64,000 nucleotides of DNA from assembly GCA_017439675.1 (NCBI GenBank), contig JAFSIQ010000010.1, positions 1 through 64,000 on the forward strand, given 5' to 3'. Below the pieces are notes generated by a model, which did not search any database, was not told the DNA's origin, and saw only the letters and a list, made by a program, of their open reading frames with translations. The translations under genes were made by a program, and so were the position numbers. Origin of the DNA: Lachnospiraceae bacterium. Its GTDB lineage: Bacteria; Bacillota; Clostridia; Lachnospirales; Lachnospiraceae. Of this stretch, positions 36,559 through 45,802 are shown in pieces; position 1 is the stretch's first letter; the number at the start of each line of letters is the position of its first letter.

Positions 36559-37703
36559 TGATAAGTAGAATTTGCAAATGGATTGTATTCAAGTGCATAT
36601 ATCCAAGCGTATATTTCATCGGAAGTCACCGTCAGGTGGATGAGCATAAGATTATCTTTGTGGAAAACCATGGTGAGCTTCTTTCGGAAAACTATCCGTA
36701 TCTCATGGAGTTGTTTCAATGCCGTGGATATGAGACGAAGGTGCATTACCTTAAGATGAATCTATCTGGTTGGGGAGCAATCGTTGGAAGAAGTATTAAG
36801 CTCATATGGGATATATCCAATGCAAAAGCTATTTTTTTAAATGAGTCCAACAGTTTGTTTGGAATGTTTACATTGCGAAATGAAACAAAGCTTATTCAGG
36901 TATGGCATGCTTGTGGAGCCTTTAAGAAATGGGGCTTTAGTGTGGCGGACAAGCAGTTTGGTGAAGATAAGAAAACGCTTCAGCAATACTCTGGTCACAG
37001 GAATTATGATTTGGTTTGTGTTAGTGGTGAGGCCGTATGTTGGGCCTATGAGGAAGCATTTGGCTTATCAAAAGATGTATCTGTGGTAAAGCCAATGGGC
37101 GTAAGTCGCACAGATGTGTATTATTCTGATGAGAAAAAAGCGCTTGCAAAGCAGAGGTTAGAGCCATACAAGGAATGGATTGGAGGACGTAAGATTGTTC
37201 TATATGCGCCAACCTTCCGTGGGGATATCAAGACGGCTTTCACGCCGGATGTGTTTGATGTGAAGGAATTATCAAGATTTTCGGAACGCTATGTATTTTT
37301 CATAAAGCAGCATCCCTTTGTGAAGCAACCCTATTCCGTTCCGAAGGAATGTGAAGAATACTGTAGGGAGATAAGAGGGGAGTTATCCACAGAGGAGTTA
37401 TTGATGGTAGCTGACGTGTTGATAACAGATTATTCCTCAATTATATTTGAATATGCCCTAATGCGTAAGCCAATGATATTTTTTTCACATGATTTAGATG
37501 CGTACTATGACGAGAGAGGATTTTATTATCCATATGATACATTTGTGCCAGGACCGATTGTAAAAACGATGCGAGAATTGGTGCGACAAATTGAGACAAT
37601 AGAAAACTTTGATAAAGAGAAAGTGGAACGGTTTGTGGATGCGTATATGAGTGGCTGCGATGGCAATGCCACAAAGCGCATTGTGGAATATGTGATTGGA
37701 TGA
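36558..37703 (+). CDS. third CDP-polyol phosphotransferase (TagB/TagF-like), 381 aa
   Basis: GT-B family: LIQVWHACGAFKKWGFS near residue 112, LYAPTFRGDIK near 214, and VLITDYSSIIFEYALM near 284. It begins with GTG at 36558, whose first base is the last base of the tagH stop; GAGGAG at 36541-36546 is the likely ribosome binding site. It is closer to the 33111 protein than to the 30669 one in the core motifs. Probably adds or extends ribitol/glycerol phosphate units. Confidence 0.82.
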   Translation: MISRICKWIVFKCIYPSVYFIGSHRQVDEHKIIFVENHGELLSENYPYLMELFQCRGYETKVHYLKMNLSGWGAIVGRSIKLIWDISNAKAIFLNESNSLFGMFTLRNETKLIQVWHACGAFKKWGFSVADKQFGEDKKTLQQYSGHRNYDLVCVSGEAVCWAYEEAFGLSKDVSVVKPMGVSRTDVYYSDEKKALAKQRLEPYKEWIGGRKIVLYAPTFRGDIKTAFTPDVFDVKELSRFSERYVFFIKQHPFVKQPYSVPKECEEYCREIRGELSTEELLMVADVLITDYSSIIFEYALMRKPMIFFSHDLDAYYDERGFYYPYDTFVPGPIVKTMRELVRQIETIENFDKEKVERFVDAYMSGCDGNATKRIVEYVIG

Positions 37704-37717
37704 CAAGGAGGATGATT

Positions 37718-38434
37718 ATGGAATCAGGTAAAGTGTATGGTGTGATTCTCGCAGGTGGTGTGGGAACTCGTATGGGAAATGTAGAGAAGCCGAAACAGTT
37801 TATGGAGCTTGGTGGCAAGCCAATTATTGTACACACCATTGAAAAGTTTGTTATGAATGGAGAGTTTTGTGGTATTTTGGTTCTTACTCCAAAGCAATGG
37901 ATGAAGCATACTGAGGACTTGATTCGTAAGTATGTTACAAAGGATGAACGTGTGAAGGTGATTGAGGGTGGTGCTACTCGTAACGAAACCATTATGAATG
38001 CCATTGCATACATTGATGGACAGGGTGATTTGGACGAGGAGACCATTATCGTGACACATGATTCGGTAAGACCATTCTTGACACACCGCATTATTGAAGA
38101 GAATATTCGTTACGCTAGAGAGTATGGTGCCTGCGACACGGTGATTCCGGCTACGGATACCATTGTGGAAAGTATGGATAATCAGTTAATTAGCAATATA
38201 CCAGATCGTTCAAAGATGTATCAGGGGCAAACCCCCCAGTCTTTCAGAGCAAAACATTTGAAGGATATTTATGAGTCCTTGACGAAAGAGGAAAAGGAGA
38301 TTCTTACAGATGCTTGTAAGATTTTAGTAATAAAGGGAGAGAAGGTTCACCTTGTGGATGGAGAGGAATCGAACATTAAGATTACTTATCCATATGACTT
38401 GAGAGTTGCAGAGGCTCTTTTAGGAGGAATTTAG
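37718..38434 (+). CDS. tarI: ribitol-5-phosphate cytidylyltransferase (TarI), IspD-like, 238 aa
   Basis: Makes CDP-ribitol from CTP and ribitol-5-phosphate. The nucleotide-binding loop is VILAGGVGTRMGNVEKPKQF near residue 9-28, with GGATRNETIMNAI near 86 and VTHDSVRPF near 110. IspD (MEP cytidylyltransferase) shares these motifs. The choice of TarI rests on the directly adjoining TarJ-type dehydrogenase. ATG 37718 is 6 bases after AAGGAGG; ATGs at 37700 and 37712 are upstream in frame. Confidence 0.82.
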   Translation: MESGKVYGVILAGGVGTRMGNVEKPKQFMELGGKPIIVHTIEKFVMNGEFCGILVLTPKQWMKHTEDLIRKYVTKDERVKVIEGGATRNETIMNAIAYIDGQGDLDEETIIVTHDSVRPFLTHRIIEENIRYAREYGACDTVIPATDTIVESMDNQLISNIPDRSKMYQGQTPQSFRAKHLKDIYESLTKEEKEILTDACKILVIKGEKVHLVDGEESNIKITYPYDLRVAEALLGGI

Positions 38435-38435
38435 A

Positions 38436-39461
38436 ATGCTGAATGCAGTATATCAATTAAAGAAACCAAGACAATTTGAATTGGTTTTTAAGGACATCAC
38501 CTTTGATGAAGAACATATCATTGTACGTCCGACGCATTTGTCTATCTGCAATGCGGACCAGAGATACTATCAGGGAAACCGGCCAGAGGAAATCTTGAAT
38601 CAGAAGCTTCCAATGGCACTTATTCACGAAGCAATTGGAAAAGTAGTGTATGACCCTACTGGAGAATTTCAGGTGGGGGATAGAGTGGTTATGATTCCGA
38701 ATCTTCCTTGCGAAGAGGACTCTGTCATTGCAGAGAATTATCTCAGAAGCTCTAAGTTCCGTGCTAGCGGAACGGATGGTTTTATGCAGGAATATGTACA
38801 GACTACAGCGGATAGATTGGTGAAGCTTCCGGAGGATATCAATCTTACAGTGGCAGCATTTACCGAGATTGTCAGTGTAAGCTACCATGCGATTGAGCGT
38901 TTTATGAGAACGGCTCATGAAAGACGCAATGTGATTGGTGTGTGGGGAGATGGCAATCTTGGTTATATCACATCGTTGTTATTAAAAAGTATGTATCCGG
39001 AGATTCAGGTGTATGTGTTGGGGCTTGACAAGTCCAAGCTTAATGATTTCACCTTTGCAGATGGAATTTATCTGGTAAATGCGATTCCAGAAGATTTTCA
39101 AATAGACCACGCATTTGAATGTGTGGGTGGTAACGGAGCACCGAGAGCAATTAATCAGATTATTGATTATATCCGTCCAGAGGGAACTATTGGAATTTTA
39201 GGAGTGACAGAGGACAATGCGCCAATCAACACCAGAATGATGTTGGAAAAGGGTCTGCGCATGATAGGAAGTAGCCGTAGCGGAAGAGAAGATTTTGTCA
39301 ATTTGGTGGATTTGTATAGAAGAAGACCAGAGGTGGTGGATTATCTTGAGAATATTGTAGGTGAACAGGTTGTGATCCGGGATATCAAAGATATGTCGAG
39401 AGCCTTTGAGAAAGATATTCACAAGCTGATTGGAAAGACTATTATGGTTTGGGAGAAGTAG
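38436..39461 (+). CDS. tarJ: ribulose-5-phosphate reductase (TarJ), 341 aa
   Basis: Medium-chain alcohol-dehydrogenase-fold enzyme that reduces ribulose-5-phosphate to ribitol-5-phosphate for TarI. Motifs: LSICNADQRYYQGNRPE near residue 35 (zinc-site Cys and acid), ALIHEAIGKVV near 61, VWGDGNLGYITSLL near 168 for the nucleotide. It starts 1 base after the tarI stop with AGGAGG at 38420-38425. Together they give the CDP-ribitol branch for wall polymer. Confidence 0.85.
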   Translation: MLNAVYQLKKPRQFELVFKDITFDEEHIIVRPTHLSICNADQRYYQGNRPEEILNQKLPMALIHEAIGKVVYDPTGEFQVGDRVVMIPNLPCEEDSVIAENYLRSSKFRASGTDGFMQEYVQTTADRLVKLPEDINLTVAAFTEIVSVSYHAIERFMRTAHERRNVIGVWGDGNLGYITSLLLKSMYPEIQVYVLGLDKSKLNDFTFADGIYLVNAIPEDFQIDHAFECVGGNGAPRAINQIIDYIRPEGTIGILGVTEDNAPINTRMMLEKGLRMIGSSRSGREDFVNLVDLYRRRPEVVDYLENIVGEQVVIRDIKDMSRAFEKDIHKLIGKTIMVWEK

Positions 39462-39547
39462 ATATACTATTGCATGATTGCGAAATGCAGGATGAGTGAT
39501 GAGGAGTTGCATAGAAGTAGAGTAAGAGAAAACGGAGGATATAGAGT

Positions 39548-40750
39548 ATGAAGATAGCAGTAGCGGGAACCGGTTATGTGGGTTTGTCAAACTCAATTTT
39601 GTTATCACAGAATAATGAGGTTTATGCGGTAGATATTATTCCAGAGAAAGTGGAAATGATTAATAATAGAAAGTCTCCACTTGTGGATGCAGAGATTGAA
39701 GATTATCTTGCAAATAAAGAACTTAATCTAACTGCAACAACGGATGCAGAGTTGGCATACAAGGGTGCGGAGTTTGTTATTATCTCTACACCGACTAATT
39801 ATGACCCACAGAAGAATTATTTTGACACATCCTCTGTTGAGAGTGTAATTGAAAGGGTCATGGAGATTAACCCAGATGCGATTATGGTGGTGAAGTCGAC
39901 CGTTCCCGTTGGATATACCATGTCGGTACGCGAGAAATATCATTGTGATAATATTATCTTTTCACCGGAATTTTTAAGAGAAGGCAGAGCATTGTATGAT
40001 AACCTTTACCCATCAAGAATTATTGTGGGTGCACCGTTAGAGGATGAAAGACTTTCCAAGGCAGCTCATACCTTTGCAGGTTTGTTGGCGGAAGGTGCAA
40101 TAAAAGAAAATATCGATATTTTATATACAAATCCTACTGAGGCAGAAGCGGTTAAATTGTTTGCTAATACTTATCTGGCTCTCCGCGTATCTTTCTTCAA
40201 TGAGTTGGATACTTATGCGGAGGTAAGAGGTCTTGACACAAAACAGATTATTGAGGGTATTGGATTAGACCCTAGAATCGGAACACACTACAACAATCCT
40301 TCCTTTGGTTATGGAGGATACTGTTTGCCAAAGGATACAAAGCAATTGCTAGCAAATTATAAGGATGTTCCAAACAACATTATTGCGGCAATTGTGGATG
40401 CCAATAGCACTAGAAAGGATTTCGTTGCAGAGCAGATACTTCGTGCTGCGGGATATCCAGAAAAGAAGAATCCGGTGGTTGGTATTTACCGTCTCACCAT
40501 GAAGGCAAATTCGGATAACTTCAGACAGTCTTCTATTCAAGGTGTTATGAAGCGAATTAAGGCAAAGGGTGTTGAGGTTGTGATTTTTGAACCGACGCTC
40601 AAAGATGAGACATTCTTCAATAGTAAAGTGATTACAGATTTTGAGGAATTTAAGAAGCTTTCAGATGTCATTGTTGCAAATCGTAAGAGTGATGAACTTA
40701 CGGATGTAGAAGACAAGGTGTATACAAGAGATTTGTATGCGAGAGATTAG
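39548..40750 (+). CDS. ugd: UDP-glucose/nucleotide-sugar 6-dehydrogenase, 400 aa
   Basis: Oxidises UDP-glucose (or a related sugar nucleotide) to the uronate in two NAD-dependent steps. Rossmann motif [13 protein letters not shown] at residues 3-15, [10 protein letters not shown] near 115, EFLREGRAL near 140, and the catalytic Cys in [12 protein letters not shown] near 258-269. About 400 residues, the short class. AACGGAGG upstream. It ends the wall-polymer block at a bidirectional terminator. Product UDP-GlcA could serve either polymer. Confidence 0.9.
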   Translation: MKIAVAGTGYVGLSNSILLSQNNEVYAVDIIPEKVEMINNRKSPLVDAEIEDYLANKELNLTATTDAELAYKGAEFVIISTPTNYDPQKNYFDTSSVESVIERVMEINPDAIMVVKSTVPVGYTMSVREKYHCDNIIFSPEFLREGRALYDNLYPSRIIVGAPLEDERLSKAAHTFAGLLAEGAIKENIDILYTNPTEAEAVKLFANTYLALRVSFFNELDTYAEVRGLDTKQIIEGIGLDPRIGTHYNNPSFGYGGYCLPKDTKQLLANYKDVPNNIIAAIVDANSTRKDFVAEQILRAAGYPEKKNPVVGIYRLTMKANSDNFRQSSIQGVMKRIKAKGVEVVIFEPTLKDETFFNSKVITDFEEFKKLSDVIVANRKSDELTDVEDKVYTRDLYARD

Positions 40751-40763
40751 ATAAAGAAAAAGA

Positions 40764-40803
40764 GGATGCCTATCTTCCCTCAAGATAGGCATCCACTTTT
40801 TTG
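40764..40803. terminator. bidirectional terminator between ugd and the GT14 gene
   Basis: GGATGCCTATCTT (40764-40776), loop CCCTC, AAGATAGGCATCC (40782-40794): perfect 13-bp stem, then ACTTTTTT on the plus strand and TCTTTTTCTTT on the minus strand. The stem also encodes the last residues and stop of the minus-strand gene. Confidence 0.88.
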
Positions 40804-41636
40804 ATAAGCTCGTTGGATATATCCTCATCTATTTTACGTGCGAAAATACAGTTGCTTTGGATGACAGAATCAAAATCTGTCTCGTCCAATATTGCAGGTT
40901 TAGAACCATTTCGTTTGGTCCAGTCGGTAAAGCGTAAATTCTCCTTTATTACATGTTGCCGGTAATCGGACATCATGAAGATGGTTTGAAAGAAAAACTC
41001 TTCTGGCAACGAGACATGTTTAAGTGTTCTGAGAAAAACAGGATTCTTCTTAGAAAAATCTAGTGCATATTCAGCCGCATGCCGTGGCATGGAACACCAT
41101 ATTACACCTTTGTATACATCATCGAAGGGTTTGATTGTACTCCATGAAATGTGTAGCTTGTTCTGTACTTTTTGGTAGAATCTGTTTAATCGCTCGATGT
41201 GTTTTCTTATACATGTTCCTCTTGAGGTGACGATTCTCTGTGTGTAACGTTTTTTGATTCCCTGAGGTAAGTCCTTAGAATCGAAACAGGTCATATATAT
41301 ATTCTCACATGTGCGAAAATGGTCTTCAATGTATTCCCATGGCTTAATTCGAATATCTTGTCCAGATATGGTATGTATATAGCTGACGCGTTCATCACCT
41401 AAAGCCATTTTGAATAGGTCGAGAATTGCAAGTAAATGTGTATAGCCACCCCATGGGATGTTGTACTTAGAAATGAATTGAGTGTTTTCTAAGCCTAAAC
41501 TGTTCAATTCTTGCAGATTCAACTCAGTTGATTTCTTGTCGATATGGACAAAAACCAGAGCGTGTTTATTTAAAGAATGAATCAATTTAACTAGTTGATT
41601 TTGGTTTTTGTAAGCGGTAATTAAAAATGCTTGCAT
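40770..41636 (-). CDS. Core-2/I-branching-type glycosyltransferase (GT14-like), 288 aa
   Basis: Resembles beta-1,6-N-acetylglucosaminyltransferases of the core-2/I-branching type found in bacterial surface loci: MQAFLITAYKNQNQLVKLI at the N-terminus, VFVHIDKKS near residue 30, IPWGGYTHLLAILDLF near 65, and the later block SLPEEFFFQTIF. Start at plus-strand 41636, with AGGAG on the minus strand; a longer frame to 41672 is excluded because it would start upstream of the predicted transcription start. It is the only minus-strand gene of the polysaccharide region and has its own strong promoter. Confidence 0.8.
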   Translation of the reverse strand: MQAFLITAYKNQNQLVKLIHSLNKHALVFVHIDKKSTELNLQELNSLGLENTQFISKYNIPWGGYTHLLAILDLFKMALGDERVSYIHTISGQDIRIKPWEYIEDHFRTCENIYMTCFDSKDLPQGIKKRYTQRIVTSRGTCIRKHIERLNRFYQKVQNKLHISWSTIKPFDDVYKGVIWCSMPRHAAEYALDFSKKNPVFLRTLKHVSLPEEFFFQTIFMMSDYRQHVIKENLRFTDWTKRNGSKPAILDETDFDSVIQSNCIFARKIDEDISNELIKKVDAYLEGR

Positions 41637-41670
41637 AGTATCTCCTGCCTTCTTGTTGCTGATATATACC

Positions 41671-41698
41671 ATTATACTTTTTTTGATGTGGTTGTCAA
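41671..41698 (-). promoter_or_regulatory. strong promoter of the GT14-like gene
   Basis: Minus strand: perfect -35 TTGACA (41698-41693), 16-base spacer, perfect -10 TATAAT (41676-41671). The predicted start lies about 28 bases before the ATG at 41636. Confidence 0.75.
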
Positions 41699-41717
41699 AC
41701 TTAAGCAGAGGGTTTTG

Positions 41718-41746
41718 TTGAAAATATCGGAGAAAGTATGTATAAT
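41718..41746 (+). promoter_or_regulatory. strong promoter of the polysaccharide cluster
   Basis: -35 TTGAAA (41718-41723, 5 of 6), 17-base spacer, perfect -10 TATAAT (41741-41746). Leader of about 120 bases. I see no convincing intrinsic terminator between here and the window end, so it may drive the whole 22-kb cluster. Confidence 0.7.
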
Positions 41747-41874
41747 GTACACGTATATAGATACGACTATAAAATAGGGGTTATCTTGCATATAGCAATT
41801 GTGAATAACAGATTGATAAATTTGATGAAGATAAGTGATATGAAGGATAGATGACAATTGTAAGGATGGTATTT

Positions 41875-43878
41875 ATGAATAAGAAATGTAATATTACAGG
41901 AAAAGAAATTATTAAGGGTGCCGTAATGTTGTTAGTATTAGCCATCCTGTGTCTGCTTGTTTATAAGGCACAGTTGGAGCCTAAGCTGGATAATATAAAC
42001 ACTTGCACGCTTATGTGGGAGCATAAAGAGAATAGTTATGTAGAGTTATCTGCGCAGAAAACATCGTTAACGCAAGTGTTTACTTGTACGGTTCCAAGGT
42101 TGAGGAGACTACAGCTTCAATGTGTGGGTAAGAATATTAATCCCAACACACAGATAGAGATATCATTGACAGAACCAGGGTCTGGAAAAGAATATTATTA
42201 TCGAAATGTTCCATTAAGTGATGTTGTCAACAACAAAAAGCAAATTATTACGCTTAAGATGAAAAATCTGATTAAGAATTCTGAGAATAAACAGTTTATC
42301 TTAAGTGTTATGTTGATAAATCCTGAAGATTCTGTGGTACGCCTGTCTGCGAATTATAAGACGGGAATTGTCACTTCTTTTGATGGCGTTCAAGAGAATA
42401 AGACTAATGTTATCTATGCTATGAAATACTATAATACAGGATATTTGAAACAGGTATATGGTGTTCTTTGTGGGTTGTTGCTGTTGATAGCTGCGCTTTC
42501 TTATTATTGGATTATTGTGCGTAAATATACGGTGGAACGGTTCTACATTCCAATCGCATTGTTGCTAGGGTTAGTTGTCCAGTGTGTGATTGTGGTACAT
42601 GGTGTGCCAGATGAGCCTTGGCATATGGACACAGCATATAAGTTGTCCAATGATATCCTATTCGTTAAGGATTCAGAGCAACCGGGTGTTATCTTGAAAC
42701 GACAATGCGATATTGTTATGAGTGATATGTTGGCAAATGGTGTGGAAAGTAATTCTTATTACCAGTTGTGGAATCATACCTTTGAAAAGCCGGAGAATGT
42801 GGAATTGGTGGAAACTGCCTATACGGATTCTAGTAATCTTGTGCCTGATTTCATTTATCTACCAACTGCGTTAGGTATTAGTTTAGGTAGATTGTTAAAT
42901 CTGTCAGCTATGCTAACGTTGCAGTTGGGGCGGATATGCAATCTTCTTGTGTTTGTGCTCCTAGTGTGGCTTGCAATCAAGCAGCTTCCATACGGGAAGA
43001 ATGTAATGGCAGCACTTGGGTTTACACCAATCGCATTACAGCAGGCTGCATCGGCATCCTACGATCCTATGATTACAGGGATTGCATTTTTGTTTGTTGC
43101 TACGGTTTTGAAGCTTGTGGAGTGCGATAGATATTATAAGAGGGATATTGCGTTGACTGTAATTCTGACAGGTCTTCTTGGTCTGGTAAAGAGTGGTGTT
43201 TATCTACCAATTGCTTGTCTGCTATTGCTAGTAGTAACGAAGAGTGATGTGAAGCAGAAGCTTTTATCTGTAAAGAAGCGATGGTATGTGGTGGGATTTG
43301 GTTGTGTGATTGCTTTTGCAGGAATTATATTATACAAATTTATGCCGGTTATATCATCTCTTATGTTGACGGAAATTGATACAACCAATGAAAATTCATT
43401 GTATTCCTTGTCGTATGTATTAGACAATCCGCTACAGGTAATATGCCTTTATTGGAATACATTTATTCGAAAAGGCACCAATCATTTGGCTGGTCTGTTA
43501 GGCGGCAAATTAAGTTGGCTTGATGTTCAGATGAGTTGGGTATTCTTAGTTATCATATTGATTAGTGTATTGCTACTTGTAAATGTAGACGGGGATACCT
43601 ATAGGGGCACTAAGAAGGGGAGAGTTTTTGTTGTCGCTAGTTGTCTAGTATCCATTTTCTTAATTATGGCATCTATGTTGTTTGCTTGTACAACATTAGG
43701 GCATACCTATATTGCAGGAATTCAGGGAAGATACTATTTGCCATTTGCTCCTGCACTATTTATGGTTACAGCCAATTCTATGATTAAGGTGAACAAGGAG
43801 CAGTGCGGACGCATTTGGATGACGCTTGTTGTGGTTGATATTATGATAATAATGCAATTTTTTATTGCGGTTTTGTAG
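41875..43878 (+). CDS. DUF2142-type polytopic membrane protein, 667 aa
   Basis: One N-terminal membrane segment (residues about 10-30), an extracytoplasmic beta-rich domain of about 150 residues, then ten or so membrane segments. The motif HGVPDEPWHMDTAYKLS near residue 245 and the block ALGFTPIALQQAASASYDPM near 382 match DUF2142 proteins. These are found in surface-polysaccharide loci and are thought to be GT-C-like membrane transferases using lipid-linked sugars. Start taken at ATG 41875 (AAGGATGG upstream); ATG 41851 is an alternative. Role in this cluster is inferred. Confidence 0.75.
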   Translation: MNKKCNITGKEIIKGAVMLLVLAILCLLVYKAQLEPKLDNINTCTLMWEHKENSYVELSAQKTSLTQVFTCTVPRLRRLQLQCVGKNINPNTQIEISLTEPGSGKEYYYRNVPLSDVVNNKKQIITLKMKNLIKNSENKQFILSVMLINPEDSVVRLSANYKTGIVTSFDGVQENKTNVIYAMKYYNTGYLKQVYGVLCGLLLLIAALSYYWIIVRKYTVERFYIPIALLLGLVVQCVIVVHGVPDEPWHMDTAYKLSNDILFVKDSEQPGVILKRQCDIVMSDMLANGVESNSYYQLWNHTFEKPENVELVETAYTDSSNLVPDFIYLPTALGISLGRLLNLSAMLTLQLGRICNLLVFVLLVWLAIKQLPYGKNVMAALGFTPIALQQAASASYDPMITGIAFLFVATVLKLVECDRYYKRDIALTVILTGLLGLVKSGVYLPIACLLLLVVTKSDVKQKLLSVKKRWYVVGFGCVIAFAGIILYKFMPVISSLMLTEIDTTNENSLYSLSYVLDNPLQVICLYWNTFIRKGTNHLAGLLGGKLSWLDVQMSWVFLVIILISVLLLVNVDGDTYRGTKKGRVFVVASCLVSIFLIMASMLFACTTLGHTYIAGIQGRYYLPFAPALFMVTANSMIKVNKEQCGRIWMTLVVVDIMIIMQFFIAVL

Positions 43879-43894
43879 AGGGTGCGAAAGAAGA

Positions 43895-44680
43895 ATGAAA
43901 CATACCTTTGTAATATGTGCATATAAAGAAAGTCCATATTTAGAAAACTGCATTACGTCTTTGAAAATGCAAAAGATTCCTTCTCAGATTATCATGATGA
44001 CATCTACGCCGAATGCCTATATTGAGCTGATTGCAAAGAAGCATGATATACCATTATATGTGCGAGAAGGTGCATCGGATATTGTATTAGATTGGAATTA
44101 CGGTTATAATAAAGTGTTAACACCTTATTTGACTATTGCCCATCAAGATGACGTGTATCTACCAGATTATACGGAGCATGCGTTGAAAGCGTTGGAAGGT
44201 TCTAAGAAACCACTAATTTTCTTTAGTGATTACGGAGAAATTCGCGGAGAAAAGGTGGTTGTTAAAAATCGGTTGCTCGCGATAAAGCGTATTATGTTGC
44301 TACCGTTGCGTTGTAAGGCGTTCTTTTCCAACCGCTTTGTTCGAAGAAGAATCCTTTCCTTGGGTTCGCCGATTTGTTGTCCTTCTGTGGCTTATGCGAA
44401 GGAAAACCTTCCGGAAGAAGTGTTCCGACAAGGATTTCGCAGTAACGAGGATTGGGAAGCATGGGAAGCGCTATCCCGGTTAGAGGGAGATTTTATATAT
44501 GACAAGCAGATCCTTATGCATCACAGGATTCATGAGGATTCCGAGACGTCCGCAATTATTCAGGACAATAAGCGTTCAGATGAAGATATGGAAATGTATA
44601 GTAAGTTCTGGCCAAAGCCAATTGCGAAGCTACTAGTGAAGCTGTATGCCAGTGGTCAGAAGTCGAATGAATTGAAATGA
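43895..44680 (+). CDS. glycosyltransferase family 2-like protein, 261 aa
   Basis: GT-A fold features: FVICAYKESPYLENCI at the N-terminus and the metal-binding motif IAHQDDVYLPDY near residue 88. A helix-rich C-terminal half follows without membrane segments. The upstream frame extension to 43865 overlaps the DUF2142 gene and lacks a better start. ATG 43895 follows GAGGGTGCGAAAGAAG. Donor unknown. It resembles small GT2 proteins of capsule loci. Confidence 0.75.
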   Translation: MKHTFVICAYKESPYLENCITSLKMQKIPSQIIMMTSTPNAYIELIAKKHDIPLYVREGASDIVLDWNYGYNKVLTPYLTIAHQDDVYLPDYTEHALKALEGSKKPLIFFSDYGEIRGEKVVVKNRLLAIKRIMLLPLRCKAFFSNRFVRRRILSLGSPICCPSVAYAKENLPEEVFRQGFRSNEDWEAWEALSRLEGDFIYDKQILMHHRIHEDSETSAIIQDNKRSDEDMEMYSKFWPKPIAKLLVKLYASGQKSNELK

Positions 44681-44693
44681 TGGTGATACGAGT

Positions 44694-45380
44694 ATGAAAA
44701 AGTTAGCGATTATACCAGCTCATAATGAAAAAGAAAGTATTATATTTACGGTGGAGGATATTAAGAAGAATGCGCCGGATTTCGACTATGTGATTATCAA
44801 TGATTGTTCTACGGATAACACTATGGATATCTGTCGCTATCAGGGATATAACGTATTGAATCTACCGATTAATTTAGGAATTGGTGGTGCGGTTCAGACT
44901 GGATATTTGTATGCATATCGCAATGGATATGATATTGCCGTGCAATTTGATGGGGATGGACAGCACAAAGCGGAGTATCTCAATGACATGGCGAAATGTC
45001 TGATTGATAATAAGCTTGATATGGTCATTGGTTCCCGGTTTATCGATAATGCTGGATTCCAGTCAACTTGGCTTCGGAGAATTGGAATCCGTTATTTTAC
45101 AGTGCTTATCAAGCTATTAAGTGGAAAGACGATTACTGACCCAACTTCGGGTATGAGAATGTGTAATCGAAAGACGATAGAGATGTTTGCAAATGAGTAT
45201 CCAAGGGATTATCCAGAACCGGAAAGTACCATGCGATTGATTCGCCACAAGCGCAAGATTGCAGAGGTGCCGGTGGAAATGAGAGACCGACAGGGAGGAG
45301 TATCCTTTATCTCTCCGTGGATATCTGTATATTATATGATTAAAGTGACACTTGCAATTTTGATTGAAAGGGTGCGATAG
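44694..45380 (+). CDS. dolichol-phosphate-mannose-synthase-like GT2, 228 aa
   Basis: Transfers a sugar from its nucleotide form to polyprenyl phosphate. Motifs: LAIIPAHNEKESI, VIINDCSTDNTMDIC near residue 33, VQFDGDGQHKAEYL near 83 (metal site) and GSRF near 111, then ITDPTSGMRMCNRK near 146. A C-terminal hydrophobic segment is present. It is followed after 3 bases by a DUF2304 gene, a standing partnership in surface-glycan loci. It may supply the lipid-linked sugar for the DUF2142 protein. Confidence 0.87.
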   Translation: MKKLAIIPAHNEKESIIFTVEDIKKNAPDFDYVIINDCSTDNTMDICRYQGYNVLNLPINLGIGGAVQTGYLYAYRNGYDIAVQFDGDGQHKAEYLNDMAKCLIDNKLDMVIGSRFIDNAGFQSTWLRRIGIRYFTVLIKLLSGKTITDPTSGMRMCNRKTIEMFANEYPRDYPEPESTMRLIRHKRKIAEVPVEMRDRQGGVSFISPWISVYYMIKVTLAILIERVR

Positions 45381-45383
45381 ATT

Positions 45384-45791
45384 ATGATGACAAGCAAATT
45401 TCAGATAATCCTCATTGTGGGAATTCTTCTGATTCTATTATTAATCCTTAATATGATTCGAAAGAGAAAATTGGAACTAAAGTATTCATTAGTATGGCTG
45501 ATTGTAATGATTATGCTATTGTTTATTGCGGGTTCTCCAGAAAAATTGGCGGAGATTTCTAAGGCATTAGGAATCTATTCACCGGTAAATATGGTGTTTT
45601 TCTTAGGATTTGTATTCTCCTTGATTATCATATTTGTGTTGACAGTAACCGTTTCTAGATTATCAGCGCGTATTCGCAGACTTGCGCAGATTGTTGCAAT
45701 GCTTAACAGCTATAACGGTGAACCGATAGAGGATGACCTCAAGGAAAAAATTGAAAAGGAAGTACAGGAAATCGTAGGGGACAAGAAGTAA
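45384..45791 (+). CDS. DUF2304 small membrane protein, 135 aa
   Basis: Three membrane segments (residues about 5-24, 33-50, 67-90) and a charged C-terminal tail rich in Glu/Lys. The pattern KYSLVWLIVMIMLLF with a following amphipathic linker fits DUF2304, which regularly accompanies polyprenyl-phosphate sugar synthases and probably anchors or assists them. Spaced 3 bases from the preceding gene. Confidence 0.8.
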   Translation: MMTSKFQIILIVGILLILLLILNMIRKRKLELKYSLVWLIVMIMLLFIAGSPEKLAEISKALGIYSPVNMVFFLGFVFSLIIIFVLTVTVSRLSARIRRLAQIVAMLNSYNGEPIEDDLKEKIEKEVQEIVGDKK

Positions 45792-45802
45792 GGAGGAAGA
45801 CA

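Noticed and set aside
37718-38434. IspD of the MEP isoprenoid pathway
   Set aside because: Motifs fit both families, but the neighbouring TarJ-type gene and wall-polymer context favour TarI. Not excluded.
39472-39490. TGCAT...ATGCA around ATTGCGAAA, matching the dnaG repeat arm
   Set aside because: Single short occurrence upstream of ugd, likely chance.
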